A DNA stretch of 64,000 nt from Bryobacterales bacterium (GCA_016713735.1 JADJOP010000001.1:248001-312000), one strand, 5' to 3'. Positions 36,732 through 46,755 are shown, counted from the first letter of the stretch. Numbers and translations are program-made. The notes: a model not told the origin generated them from the letters alone.

Positions 36732-37828
36732 TCAGGCCCGCAGCGCGCGCGCCTCTTCGGTGAGGTCGATTCCCGCCGGGCACCAGGTGATGCAGCGGCC
36801 GCACCCCACGCACCCAGGGGCGCCAAACTGCTGTTGCCAGTGGGCCAGCTTGTGGGTCAACCACTGGCGGTATCGCGACTTCACGGAGGTTCGGACGCTG
36901 CCGCCGTGAATGTAGGAGAAGCTCTGCGTGAAGCAGGAGTCCCACTTGCGCCAGCGTTCGGCGCGGGCGCCGTCCACAGTCGAGGTGTCTTCCACGGTGG
37001 TGCAGAAACAGGTGGGGCAGGCCAGCGTGCAGTTACCGCAGGCCAGGCAGCGCTTGGCCACCGCCTCCCAGCGCGGGTGCTCCGCGGCGGCCGTGAGGGC
37101 CTCGGCGAGTCCCTCCAACTCCACGGCCCGCGTTTGCGCCCGGGCGGCGGCGCGAACCGTCTCGGCGGCCTCGCTCAACATGTCCGGAGGCGCCTCTGGC
37201 CAGCCGAGTTCACCGGCCACCGCGGCACCCGCGTCGGTTCCTGTTTCGCCGAGATATTGGCAGCCGTTGCCCACAGGCGTCAACGCCAGATCGAAGCCCT
37301 CCACAGCCCGCGGCCCGGTCTGCATCGACGCGCAGAAACAGGTGGAAGCTGACCGGGTGCAGTTGACCGCTACCACAAACAGCGCCTTGCGGCGCGCCTG
37401 GTAGATGGGGTCCGCGAAGCGGTCACCCAGCAGCACGCGGTCCTGAATGGCGATCGCGGCCAGTTCGCAAGCTCGCACGCCAAGCAGGGCATACCGCGGC
37501 GCGGAACTCGTATTCGGCAGAATCCGGAACGCCCCGTTGTCGCGCTCGGCTGCGAACAGCCGCACCTCCGGCGGGTGCAGCCATTGCTTCCACGACGACG
37601 GGCCAATCACGTAATCGAATGGCCCTGCCGACGGATCCCGTTTCAGGCGGTACTTTCCAGCCTCCTGTTCGCCCGCCCAGCCCTGCGGCAGATCGGCAAC
37701 GGCGGAGAGTTCGTCGTACATCACGGCCCCGTCGCGCACCTCGGCCCAACGACGGCATATCCCTTTTGACGCAGCGCCTCAATGAGCGCGCCCAGGGCGG
37801 CTTCATCCAAGCGAAAGAACCTCGGCAC
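36732..37828 (-). pseudogene. hyhB: Hydrogenase beta (4Fe-4S dicluster) subunit, frameshifted near the N-terminus
   Basis: This first gene of the operon encodes the electron-transfer subunit. The C-terminal part has two ferredoxin motifs (CLACGNCTLACPTCFCTT and CVGCGRCITWCPAGID). The N-terminus starts at GTG 37828, preceded by AAGGAG, and reads PRFFRLDEAALGALIEAL, then RQKGYAVVGP, and then breaks. The next frame continues EVRDGAVMYDELSAVADLP. Adding one base within the GGGCC run near 37743-37747 restores a continuous protein of about 365 residues. Reading only from GTG 37739 would lose about 30 conserved residues. Confidence 0.88.
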
Positions 37829-38191
37829 GGAGACTCCTTCCTACACTCGTGGGTGGAAGAGCACACAGCACGCCAGGACACGAAGTGCCGCTGAAGCGAA
37901 CAGTGGCCAACACCCCGCCCCGGCATTGCTGTAAGTGGCGGCAGATCTCCGACCGTTTTGTCGGAAAAACGAACAGGCTCTTGCGAGCACCCGGTCGAGG
38001 GGCAGCGAACAGGGTGCGCGTAGTTACCCCGGTGCGTGATTTGACACGGGCCAGCACCAGCGTTCAACCACCAGGAGGAATCCCCGGCCCCCTCACCAAG
38101 CGCAGTTTCCGCGCTCAGTCCGAAAGGGTTTCCGGTACAGTAAAAGAGAGAACGAGGCGTCACGCCGCGGCGCCTTGTGTGACCTCCCCAT
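37829..38191. other. Intergenic region upstream of the hydrogenase operon
   Basis: This 363-base stretch lies between hyhB and tRNA-Leu and contains no convincing gene on either strand. It must hold the hydrogenase operon promoter (leftward) and probably the tRNA promoter (rightward). I searched by eye for a sigma-54 -24/-12 element towards hyhB and found none with correct spacing. I saw no clear palindrome. Confidence 0.5.
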
Positions 38192-38280
38192 GCCCGGGTG
38201 GCGAAACCGGCAGACGCAACGGACTTAAAATCCGTTTTCTCGCAAGAGGAGTGCGGGTTCAAGTCCCGCCCCGGGCACCA
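38192..38280 (+). tRNA. tRNA-Leu (anticodon UAA)
   Basis: The acceptor stem GCCCGGG pairs with CCCGGGC near the 3' end, followed by A and an encoded CCA. The anticodon arm ACGGA-CTTAAAA-TCCGT gives anticodon TAA. The long variable arm (TTCTCGCAAGAGGA) marks a type II tRNA, and the T arm is GCGGG-TTCAAGT-CCCGC. It stands alone between the hydrogenase operon and the sulfatase gene. Confidence 0.97.
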
Positions 38281-38315
38281 CGGCCACAGCCGCCAGCGCC
38301 ACGCCCGCTCTCCCG

Positions 38316-39765
38316 TCAGAGCGTCCCTAGCGGGCGTAGTTGTCCCCGCAGCGCCTTGTCGAACCGTTCCGCCTCACTCTGCAGCGAGAGCGCTACAGCG
38401 GGATGCTGAGCCGCACAGTCCCGGCTCTCCGATACATCGCCCAACAGATCGAACAACTGCGGCTGCGAGCGCTCCGGCAGCGCCAGCTTCCACTGGCGGT
38501 TGCGGATGGCCGCCAGCCGCTGGTGGTTCACGGGGCGTCCGCCTTGCGGCGTGTATTGCAGGACCACTTCGTAGTAGTAGAGATACTCATGCGGCGAGCG
38601 AGCCCCGGGCGCGGTTAGCAGCGGCATGAGGTTCCGGCCATCAATGGTGTGCGGCGGCAAGGGAGCGCCGGCCAGCGCGGCGGCGGTGGGCAGCAGGTCA
38701 ATGGTCGCGGCGACCTCCGAGCTGACCAGTCCGGCTGGGATGCGCCCAGGGGCCCAAAACACGGCCGGCACGCGGATGCCGCCCTCCCACACGCTGCCCT
38801 TTGGCGCCCCGCAGCGGCCCCGCGCTGCCGGCGTCGATTCCATACGGCGCCCACGGCCCATTGTCGGAGGTATAGACAACCAGCGTGTCGTTCTGCAGGT
38901 TGAGCTGCCGCAGCGTGTCGAGGATGCGCCCCGTCGAGTCGTCGATCTCCTCAATGCAATCGCCATAACGGCCTCGCACCGAGCGCCCGGCAAAAGCCGC
39001 GCCAGGGAAGAGCGGCGCATGCGGCATGTTGTGCGCCAGGTAAAGGAAGAACGGCCGCGAGCGGTTGTCGCGAATGAAATCGAGCGCCCGCCCGGTGTAC
39101 TGGCCGGTGAGTTTCGATTGGTCGGGATTCAGCGCCACAATCTCATCGTTCCGCATCAGCGGAAGATCGGGAAACCAGTCCGGGGGATAGGTCTGCCCTT
39201 GGCCGTCATAGCCGGTGTACTCAGCCCGTGTGCGCGCGGCTGTGAGGCGCGGATTCTCCCCCGGTGTGCGCTGAATCTTCGGGTGGAACGGCCACATGTC
39301 GTTGGAATAGGGCAGGCCGAACCAGGAGTCGAACCCGTGACGGTGCGGCCGGAAGGGCGGCGCATCGCCCAAGTGCCACTTGCCGAGCATGGCGGTCGAG
39401 TAGCCGCGCTGTTTCAGCACCTCGGCGATGGTGACCTCATTCTCATGAATCCCCGTCTTGGCGCGAGGAATGTGATTGAACATGAGGCTGTTCCGCACCG
39501 GGTAGCAGCCCGTGAGCAGCGCCGCCCGCGAAGGTCCGCACAGAGGCTGGGCGTAGAAACTCGTCAGCCGCGCCCCTTCGCGCGCCATGCGGTCGATGTG
39601 TGGAGTGCGGATGTGCGGCGACCCCTGACAGCCCAAATCGCCATAGCCCTGGTCGTCGGCCAGGATCACGATGATGTTCGGCGGGCGCGTGGCCTGGGGG
39701 CGGGCCGCCGTGGCCGCAAGCGAAGCAAGCAGGGCGCGCCGTGTCAGCAGGGAGGAGTCGGGCAT
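38316..39765 (-). pseudogene. Sulfatase (arylsulfatase family), frameshifted
   Basis: About 483 residues in two frames. The N-terminal frame carries a Tat-like leader (SLLTRRALLASLAATAA), IIVILADDQGYGDLG, the formylglycine site LCGPSRAALLTG, GKWHLGD and YTSDNGPWAPYG. The C-terminal frame continues with GSVWEGGIRVPAVFWAPG and IDLLPTAAALAG and a sulfatase-type tail. The junction needs one G fewer in the AAAGGG run at 38797-38799. Sulfatases remove sulfate esters from glycans and need Cys-to-formylglycine conversion; no maturase is in this window. Confidence 0.87.
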
Positions 39766-39768
39766 GCC

Positions 39769-40529
39769 CTACATGCTAGCGCGCGACTTGTAGGCCTTCA
39801 CCACCTCGTCCGCCCTGCCCTGCATCTTCACTTTCCCGTGGTCGAGCCACAGCGCGTGATCGCAGAACTCGAGGATGGTAGGCAAATTGTGGCTGGCCAG
39901 CAAAATGGTCTTGCCCCGCTCGCGCAGTCCGCGGATGCGCAGCAGGCACTTTTTCTGGAACTCATCGTCGCCGACGGCGATCATCTCGTCGATCACAATC
40001 ACGTCCGGGTCAAGCTCCACGGCAATGGCGAAGGCGAGCCGCATCACCATGCCCGAGGAGTAGGTGCGGATGGGGTCCTCGAGAAACTTGCCCAAACCAC
40101 AAAACTCGATCACCGCCGGGGTGCTGGCGGCGATCTGCTCGCGCGAAAAGCCGATCAGGGAGGCGTTCAGCGTGAGGTTCTCGTAGCCGGTGAGGTCGGG
40201 ATGAAAACCGGCTCCGAGGTCGAGCACGCTCGATAGCCGTCCCCGCACCACCACCTCGCCCTCATCCGGTTCGGCCACCCGCGTGGCCAGGCTCAGCAGC
40301 GTGCTCTTGCCCGCGCCGTTGTGGCCGATCAGCGCCAGCTCTCTCCCGGGTCAATCGAGAACGAGATGTCGCGCAGCGCATAGAACGGATTCTCCGCGCT
40401 CTGTTTCCAATGGCCGGCCAACTGCCGGAGCAATTGCAGCATCAGCAGCCGCCGCCCCGAACCATGGGAGAACGACTTGGTGACGCCGCGGAATTCAATG
40501 GCGGGCTGCGGGGAGTGAGGCTGCGGCAT
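39769..40529 (-). pseudogene. Polysaccharide ABC exporter ATP-binding protein, frameshifted
   Basis: A Wzt/TagH-like ATPase split by an indel. The N-terminal frame, from ATG 40529 (sharing one base with the permease stop), reads PAIEFRGVTKSFSHGSGRR and ALRDISFSIDPGES. The other frame holds the Walker A ALIGHNGAGKSTLLSLATR, the signature region TYSSGMVMRLAFAIAVE, Walker B PDVIVIDEMIAVGDDEF and the switch histidine SHNLP. Adding one base in the GAGAGAGC stretch near 40336-40346 gives DPGESLALIGHNGAG. It should drive export of a lipid-linked polysaccharide with the adjacent permease. Confidence 0.88.
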
Positions 40530-41329
40530 TAGAGGTAATCGTAGACACGGTGTTTGAGCCGCTGGAACATCGTCCAGCCCACGGCGAGAACGACGACTGA
40601 ACTCAGGCAAAGCTTCAGAATGAGTGAAAGCGCGGGAGCACGGCCCTCCATCAGAATGTTGCGTGTGGCCTGCACGAGTGCGGCGATCGGATTCAGCGAG
40701 TAGATCTCCACAAACTCCGGCTTAATCATCTCGCCGCCATAAAAGATCGGCACCAGCCAGAACAAGACCGTGTTCATCGACTCCACCACATAGCGCATGT
40801 CGCGCACATAGATGTTCAGCACCGACGTCGCCAGCACCATGCCGATGATGAACAGCACGTAGAAGCCCCAGATGACCGGAAGCAATAGCCAGTAGCGGTT
40901 GATGGCGAATCCATAGGCGAGCAGAAAGCCCACCAGCAGGCCGAACTGAATGAACACGTGCAAGCAGTTAGAGAGCACGCTGGCCACCGGAATGATCTCG
41001 CGCGGCACGGGCACTTTCTTGATCAGCCCCGTATTGTCCAGCAGGCTCGCCGTGCCCGTGGACCACGCCAGCGCGAAGAAGTTATAGGGGATGATGCCGC
41101 ACAGCACGAACACCGGGAAAGCGGCGCGCGAGGTGGGAAACACCTGCGTGAAGACGAAGGTGAGCACGGCCATCATGATCAGCGGGTTGAGCAGGCTCCA
41201 GAAGATGCCCAGCGACATGTTGCGGTAGCGCGATCGGAAGTCCTTCAGCACCAACTGTTGCAGGGCAAAGCGGTATTCTCCTTGCCAGCGCGGCGCGGCG
41301 GCTTCCAAAGAGAGGCGGTTCTGCATCAA
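40529..41329 (-). CDS. Polysaccharide ABC exporter permease (ABC-2 type)
   Basis: A 266-residue inner-membrane protein with six likely helices. It has the amphipathic N-terminus LVLKDFRSRYRNMSLGIFWS and NPLIMMAVLTFVFTQVFP, then YFAL-like and periplasmic segments (LIKKVPVPREIIPVASVLS), and NIYVRDMRYVVESMNTVLFW near the end. This is the Wzm/TagG type that exports O-antigen or other surface polysaccharide. It pairs with the ATPase downstream, overlapping by one base. The epimerase gene is eight bases upstream. Confidence 0.93.
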   Translation of the reverse strand: MMQNRLSLEAAAPRWQGEYRFALQQLVLKDFRSRYRNMSLGIFWSLLNPLIMMAVLTFVFTQVFPTSRAAFPVFVLCGIIPYNFFALAWSTGTASLLDNTGLIKKVPVPREIIPVASVLSNCLHVFIQFGLLVGFLLAYGFAINRYWLLLPVIWGFYVLFIIGMVLATSVLNIYVRDMRYVVESMNTVLFWLVPIFYGGEMIKPEFVEIYSLNPIAALVQATRNILMEGRAPALSLILKLCLSSVVVLAVGWTMFQRLKHRVYDYL

Positions 41330-41337
41330 CGGCGGAC

Positions 41338-42354
41338 TCAGAGAGAATGTCCGGCAGCCCCGGCCGTCTGTGTCGCGGCCAAGGTTTGGCGGACCTGTTC
41401 TTCAATCCAAGCGTAGGTGATGCGCAGCCCTTCTTCAAGTGTGACACCCGGCTCCCAGCCCAGCACCTGCCGCAGCAGCGTGTTGTCGGAGTTGCGCCCG
41501 CGCACGCCCATCGGCCCATCGATGTGCCGCAACTGGACCTCAATGCCCGCCATGCGCGCCACCAGGTAGGCCAGATCGTTGATGCTGATCAGCCGGTCCT
41601 GCCCCAGGTTCAACGGGTCATGAAAGCCCGACTGCATCAGCCGGTAGATGCCCTCCACGCAGTCGTCAATGAAACAGAAACTGCGCGTCTGCAAGCCATC
41701 GCCCCAGATCTCGATCTCGTGGTCGCCCGTCAGCTTGGCCGTGGCGATCTTACGGCACAGCGCCGCCGGCGCCTTCTCCCGCCCGCCGTCCCAGGTGCCA
41801 TGCGGGCCGAAGATATTGTGGAAGCGGACAATGCGCGTGTCCAGGCCGTAGTCCTGCCGGTAGTGGAGGCACAACCGTTCCGTGATCAGCTTCTCCCAGC
41901 CATATGCATCCTGCGGCATCGCCGGGTAGGCGTCGTCTTCCTTGAGCGCTGCGACGTTGGCCTCGGTCTGCTTGTACTCCGGGTACACGCACGCCGACGA
42001 CGTATAGAGCAGCCGCTTCGCGCCATTCACCCGCGCCGCTTCGATCGTATGCAGGTTGATGAGCGCGTTATTGTGCAGGATCACGCTGTGGTTGTTGGCG
42101 ATGAAGCCCATGCCGCCCATGTCGGCGGCCAGCGCGTAGACATCGTCCATGCCCGCGGTCGCCTGCAGGCAGGCCTCGGACGAACGCAAGTCCGCCACGA
42201 GAAATTCATCGGCGTCGGTGGACTTGTACTCGGGGCGCTTGAGGTCCACCCCGCGCACCCAGTAGCCGCGTTCCTTGAGTGACGTCACCAAGTGGTGGCC
42301 GATGAAGCCGCCCGCTCCGGTCACCAGCGCTTTTCTTACAGTCTGTGTGCTCAT
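41338..42354 (-). CDS. NAD-dependent epimerase, GDP-mannose 3,5-epimerase-like
   Basis: A 338-residue short-chain dehydrogenase. It has the Rossmann motif VTGAGGFIGHHL (residues 11-22), YxxxK at Y151/K155 and features close to plant GDP-mannose 3,5-epimerase: LAADMGGMGFIANNHSV, SSACVYPEYKQTE with the acid/base cysteine C122, FHNIFGPHGTWDGGREKAPA with K194, GDGLQTRSFCFIDDCVEG and GVRGRNSDN. The plant enzyme converts GDP-mannose to GDP-L-galactose and GDP-L-gulose. It overlaps the UDP-glucose-dehydrogenase-like gene by four bases, so a sugar nucleotide for the exported polymer is likely. Confidence 0.88.
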   Translation of the reverse strand: MSTQTVRKALVTGAGGFIGHHLVTSLKERGYWVRGVDLKRPEYKSTDADEFLVADLRSSEACLQATAGMDDVYALAADMGGMGFIANNHSVILHNNALINLHTIEAARVNGAKRLLYTSSACVYPEYKQTEANVAALKEDDAYPAMPQDAYGWEKLITERLCLHYRQDYGLDTRIVRFHNIFGPHGTWDGGREKAPAALCRKIATAKLTGDHEIEIWGDGLQTRSFCFIDDCVEGIYRLMQSGFHDPLNLGQDRLISINDLAYLVARMAGIEVQLRHIDGPMGVRGRNSDNTLLRQVLGWEPGVTLEEGLRITYAWIEEQVRQTLAATQTAGAAGHSL

Positions 42355-43739
42355 CCGGCAGCGTGCTCCCGTGCGGATTGCGCCGCTCCCGACGCCGACA
42401 GGCCGGTTTGCGCCCGGCGGTTCCCCGCGCCCAGGGTGAGATAGGTGCAGGTCGTGTCGAATCCCTTGCCTTGATACAGGCGCCAGCAGTCGATCAGAAT
42501 CGGCCGCGCGCCGGGCCGGGCAAAATCGGCCGGCGTCAGCGACCGGAACTCATCCCACGCCGTCATCACCAGCACAACCCTCGCACGGTCAATCACCTCC
42601 GCCGCCGAACCGGCATAGTGCACCGAGTCGCCCAACTCCCCTTTCGCCTGGGGCAGCGCCAGCGGATCATACACGGCCACGGGCACCGAACGTTCCCGCA
42701 GGTACCGCGCCAGGGCAATGCCCGGCGATTCCTCCACCACGCCCGTACCCGGCTTATAGCTCAACCCGAGAATGCCGGCCGTCGCGTCGCCATCCACCAG
42801 GTTCAGCACAAACTCCCCCAGCCGCTCCGTATGCAGCCGGTTCGTCTTGTGAGTGGCCTCGGCCAGCACGGCTTCGGCGCCCACCCGCCGCGCCATGGCC
42901 GCAAAGGCCACGTTGTCGCGCGGGAAACAGGGACCGCCGTAGCTCAGCGCCCCCTTCAGATACTTGCGCCCAATGCGGCTATCCAAACCCACCGCCCCGG
43001 TCACCACATCCACATCGGCGCCCGGCAGCCGCTCACACACCGCGGCCAGCATGTTGGCGTAACTGATCTTGGTCGTCACATAGGTATTGACGCTGATCTT
43101 AGTAAGTTCGGCGTTGACGAAACTCATGCGCGCCGCCGGCGGCTGGTTGTCGCACACGCGGCGATAGATGGACTCCAGCAGATCGCCGGCCTTTTTGTCT
43201 GACTCGCCGATGAGCAGCATGTCCGGGTTCAGCATGTCGCGGATCACGCTGCCCAGGGCAATGAATTCCGGGTTGTAGCACAAGCCAAAGTCAACGCCGC
43301 ATTTCTTGCCGGAGATCTCCTCAAGCAGCGGCAGCACCTCGTTCTCGGTATGCCCCGGCATGACGGTGCTGGAAACCACCACCAGGTGATAGCTGTCCTT
43401 GGCGCGCAGCGCCCGCCCAATCCCCCGGATCACCTCGAGGATGTAATCCAGCCGGAACGTGCCATCAGGGCCGGACGGCGTCGGCACGATGAGGAACGTC
43501 ACGCCCGACTCGCGCACAGCGGCCTCAATATCGCCCGTCGCGCTCAGGCGCTCCCGGTTGCGGCTCACATATTCGGAGAGCATCGGCTCTTGCACCGGAG
43601 CCAGCCCCCGGTTGATCGCATCTACCGCGGCGGGGTTCAAATCCACTCCCACTACGGTGAAACCCTTATCCGCGAGGACGGCGGCCATGACCGCCCCCAG
43701 CTTGCCCAAGCCGGCGACGGAGACAGTGCTGAGTGACAT
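42351..43739 (-). CDS. UDP-glucose/GDP-mannose dehydrogenase family protein
   Basis: A 462-residue NAD-dependent nucleotide-sugar dehydrogenase. It has the N-terminal Rossmann motif VSVAGLGKLGAVMAAVLADK, VVSSTVMPGHTE, LCYNPEFIALGSVIRDML, the helix ELTKISVNTYVTTKISYANM and the catalytic cysteine in SYGGPCFPRDN, and ends with GLSYKPGTGVVEESPG and DPLA. It oxidises a UDP- or GDP-sugar to the uronic acid. I chose ATG 43739, at the conserved start. It is the first gene of the minus-strand polysaccharide unit. Confidence 0.92.
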   Translation of the reverse strand: MSLSTVSVAGLGKLGAVMAAVLADKGFTVVGVDLNPAAVDAINRGLAPVQEPMLSEYVSRNRERLSATGDIEAAVRESGVTFLIVPTPSGPDGTFRLDYILEVIRGIGRALRAKDSYHLVVVSSTVMPGHTENEVLPLLEEISGKKCGVDFGLCYNPEFIALGSVIRDMLNPDMLLIGESDKKAGDLLESIYRRVCDNQPPAARMSFVNAELTKISVNTYVTTKISYANMLAAVCERLPGADVDVVTGAVGLDSRIGRKYLKGALSYGGPCFPRDNVAFAAMARRVGAEAVLAEATHKTNRLHTERLGEFVLNLVDGDATAGILGLSYKPGTGVVEESPGIALARYLRERSVPVAVYDPLALPQAKGELGDSVHYAGSAAEVIDRARVVLVMTAWDEFRSLTPADFARPGARPILIDCWRLYQGKGFDTTCTYLTLGAGNRRAQTGLSASGAAQSAREHAAG

Positions 43740-43920
43740 GCTTTGGCTATTGTGACACTTCCCTTTGGGCGGCAACAAGGCGTACGGAAACACAATTTCG
43801 CCGCGAGAATCGACGAAACCGTCGTGATTAGGTAAAAATTACACCCGCCAAATCCCATGCAAAGCCCTTGCCAGCCATCCCCAACTTCATTCTCCACCGG
43901 ACAAGCCGGTTATTCGTCGT

Positions 43921-45831
43921 ATGCTGGTGTGCATGGATCGGGTAGAACCCTACCTATCTCTGGTCGTAACGGCACGCAATGATGATCATGGCGGCGATCT
44001 GCTATTCCGTATGCAGGCCTTCCTGGATGGCTGGCTGGAGCAGAGCAACCGCCACCGGCTGGAATCCGAACTGATCGTCGTTGAGTGGAATCCGGTCGAC
44101 GGCCGCCCTCCGCTCGCCGACGCCCTCCGCTGGCCCGCCGGCAATGAGTTCTGCACCGTGCGCGTCATCACAGTACCGGCCGAGGTCCATGAGCGCTACC
44201 GCCACGCCGATGCGCTGGGGCTCTACCAGATGATCGCCAAGAATGTCGGCATCCGTCGGGCCAGGGGCAAATTCGTTCTCGCCACCAACATCGACATCCT
44301 GTTTTCCTCGGAATTGATGGAGCGGCTGGCCAAGCGCGACCTCGCCCCCGACCGCATGTACCGCATCGACCGCCACGACGCCATGAGCGAAATCCCGCCC
44401 GAAACCGGCATCGAAGAGCGGCTCGCCTGGTGCGGCCATCACCTGGTCCGGGTCAATACGCGCACGGGCACCTTCCCGGTGTCGCCGCACGGCCGGCCCG
44501 TCCCGGCCCAGTTCGATATTGTCAGCGCCAATGCCGGCTTCGTGTTGGAAACCGACTGGTATGGGCCCGAGTCCTGGGATGGGCGCCCGTACCGTTGGAT
44601 CGGCGAGCGCGCCACGCTTACACTCCAGCCGCCGGGCGGCGCCGATCGCTCACGCCTCTCCCTGGGCGTGGAACCCGGCCCCGGAGCCAAGTACGGCCCC
44701 TGTATCCTCACGGCCATCGCCGGCGATGGCCGGTTTCTGTGTGAGCACCGCATTCACCGCCGCCAAACCGTCGAGATTCCCCTTCCGCCCGCGATCGAGG
44801 AAGGGAGTTTCATCCAACTGCTGGTCACGGGGGCAAGCCTGCCGGCCGAGAATGACCCTCGGCTCGCCAACATCCTGGTTCGCGACATTGCCTGGGGCGT
44901 CATCCCACCGGTCACCGCGGTGAAGCGCGGCCCGCGCCTCAGTTGGTGGCTGGGACACCTGTACCGCCGCTGGCGCGGCATCGAAACACGCGTTGAAACC
45001 CGCGAGGAGCGGCTCGAGAAGGACCGGCAGAATGGCGTGGAATACGGCCAGGGATGGGGCCGTTGGGAGAAATTGGGCGGCGATCTGGCCCGCTTCGCCA
45101 GCCCGGCCGGCAACGTGGAATTGAGCCCCGGCGATGGCTGGCGTGAACTGGAACTCGATGTCGAAACCGGCCCCGTCTCACTCGGCAAGCCGGTCCGCGT
45201 CGTCATTCAGAGCGATGGCGGCGAGGAACTGGCCACGGGGCTCCTGCGTGGCCGCAAACGCCTCACCTGGCGCGCCGGACAATCGACGCAACCAGTGCGC
45301 CGCATCGTGATCCGCGCCGAATGCGAAGGCGTCGCCAACCGCGCCTGCTGCTGCTTCACCAACTCACCTGGCGGCAGGGCCAAACCGCATGAGGAAGCCG
45401 CCAGCAGCACCTTGACGGAGCAGGAGTTGCCTGGCCGCTTTTGCCACCTCCATACCAATGCCTGCGGCGATTTCACTCTGCTCTCGCTCGATGCCTGGAT
45501 GGACTTGCGCGGCTACCCGGAGTTCGACGCCTATTCCATGAACATCGATTCGGCTCTCTGCATCGCTGCCCACCACGCCGGCTACCGCGAGAAGATGTTC
45601 GAGGAGCCCCTCCGCATCTACCACATCGAGCACGCCCCCGGCTCCGGCTGGACGCCCGAGGGCGAGGCCGAACTCTACCGCCGCATGGCTAAGAAGCGCG
45701 TGCCTTGGCTCGAATACCCGTTCGTGGTTGCCTGGGAACGGGCCATGAACCACTGGCGGCGGCCGATCATTTTCAATCTCGGCGACTGGGGGCTGGCCGG
45801 CGAGGAGTTCAGCGAGCGCGTGATCCGGTGA
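43921..45831 (+). CDS. Large family 2-type glycosyltransferase with inserted repeated domain
   Basis: A 636-residue protein. Residues 1-190 look like a GT-A fold (LSLVVTARNDDHGGDLLFRM, NVGIRRARGKFVLATNIDIL, the acidic motif NIDI). Residues about 450-590 return to GT-A-like sequence (LSLDAWMDLRGYPEFDAYSM, NIDSALCIAAHHAGYREKMF, then YHIEHAPGSGW). In between lie two related segments, about 205-310 and 385-480, each beginning YGPESWDGRPYRWIGE or YGQGWGRWEKLGGD and having beta-sandwich-like spacing. The start may be ATG 43921 or 43933. Next to the sugar-nucleotide genes, it probably builds the exported polysaccharide. Confidence 0.7.
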   Translation: MLVCMDRVEPYLSLVVTARNDDHGGDLLFRMQAFLDGWLEQSNRHRLESELIVVEWNPVDGRPPLADALRWPAGNEFCTVRVITVPAEVHERYRHADALGLYQMIAKNVGIRRARGKFVLATNIDILFSSELMERLAKRDLAPDRMYRIDRHDAMSEIPPETGIEERLAWCGHHLVRVNTRTGTFPVSPHGRPVPAQFDIVSANAGFVLETDWYGPESWDGRPYRWIGERATLTLQPPGGADRSRLSLGVEPGPGAKYGPCILTAIAGDGRFLCEHRIHRRQTVEIPLPPAIEEGSFIQLLVTGASLPAENDPRLANILVRDIAWGVIPPVTAVKRGPRLSWWLGHLYRRWRGIETRVETREERLEKDRQNGVEYGQGWGRWEKLGGDLARFASPAGNVELSPGDGWRELELDVETGPVSLGKPVRVVIQSDGGEELATGLLRGRKRLTWRAGQSTQPVRRIVIRAECEGVANRACCCFTNSPGGRAKPHEEAASSTLTEQELPGRFCHLHTNACGDFTLLSLDAWMDLRGYPEFDAYSMNIDSALCIAAHHAGYREKMFEEPLRIYHIEHAPGSGWTPEGEAELYRRMAKKRVPWLEYPFVVAWERAMNHWRRPIIFNLGDWGLAGEEFSERVIR

Positions 45832-46755
45832 GCAGCGACCGCGAACACATTCTGCGCGCCGCGCCGGGCGCCGCTGGACAGCGGCTGGACCACTACCTCG
45901 CCGCGGCCCTGCCCGACTTTAGCCGTTCCCGCCTGCAGGCCTGGATCCGCGCCGGCCGGGTGGCCGTGTCCGGGTCGGCGGCCAAGGCCAGCTTCGTGCT
46001 GCGCGGCGGTGAGGAGATCGTCGTCACCCCCCGCCGCGCTGCCTCCGCTGCGCGCTTTTGCCGAGGATCTGCCGCTCGAGGTCGTCTATGAGGACCCCGC
46101 CGCCATCGTCGTCAACAAACCCTCGGGTATGGTCGTCCATATGGGCGCCGGCAACCACGCCGGCACTCTCGTCAATGCCCTGCTCCACCGCTTCGGCGCT
46201 CTCTCCTCGGAGGGCGGCGAGGAGCGCCCCGGCATCGTCCACCGCATCGACCGCGAAACCAGCGGCCTGCTCGTGGTGGCTCGCACCGACGCCGCTCACC
46301 GCGCCCTGGCCGCCCAGTTCGCCGCGCGCACCGTGGATAAGGAGTATCTCGCCCTCGTCCATGGCCTTCTGCCGCTCGACTCCGGCCGCATCGACAAGCC
46401 CATCGCCCGCGACCCCAACAACCGCCTGCGCATGACCACCCGCCTTGCCGAGGGCCGCGCCGCCCTCACCGAGTACCGCGTCCTCAGGCGGTATGAACGC
46501 TGCACGTATCTCTCCGTGAAGATCCTCACCGGCCGCACCCATCAGATCCGCGTCCACCTGAGCTCCCTCGGCCATCCGCTGGTCGGCGACAGGCTCTACG
46601 GCGCGCCGCCGAATGTCCCCGGCATCCCTGCCCTCGAGCGGTTTTTCCTCCACTCCCACCGCCTCGCCTTCACCTCTCCGGCCACGGCGAAACGCGTCTC
46701 GCTGGAGGCCCCGCTCCCCCCTCAGCTTGAGGCGGTTCTGGCGGCACTCCTATAA
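45828..46755 (+). pseudogene. RluD-family 23S rRNA pseudouridine synthase, frameshifted
   Basis: About 308 residues in two frames. It begins at GTG 45828, which overlaps the glycosyltransferase stop. An S4 RNA-binding domain (GQRLDHYLAAALPDFSRSRL, AWIRAGRVAVSG) is followed, after a break in the C6 run 46027-46032, by the catalytic domain: VVYEDPAAIVVNKPSGMVVH, the catalytic Asp region GIVHRIDRETSGLLVVA, LTGRTHQIRVHL and GDRLYGAP. Adding one C restores one reading frame (EIVVTPPAALPPLRAF). The product modifies uridines in 23S rRNA. Such an intact pair of halves favours sequence error. Confidence 0.88.

Noticed and set aside
37829..38191. Sigma-54 promoter for the hydrogenase operon
   Set aside because: A TGGCC...TTCGC string exists on the minus strand, but the GG-to-GC spacing is nine bases instead of ten and the match to the consensus is weak.
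37423..38262. 279-codon minus-strand frame upstream of hyhB
   Set aside because: Only the part from 37828 (the hyhB N-terminus) reads as protein. The rest covers an intergenic region and the tRNA.
38191..38280. tRNA starting at 38191
   Set aside because: The T at 38191 could pair with the A after the acceptor stem, but a standard seven-pair stem GCCCGGG/CCCGGGC with A as discriminator sets the start at 38192.
45705..46091. Separate small gene between the glycosyltransferase and the pseudouridine synthase
   Set aside because: From 45828 on it is the S4 domain of the pseudouridine synthase; upstream it is only a shadow of the glycosyltransferase gene.
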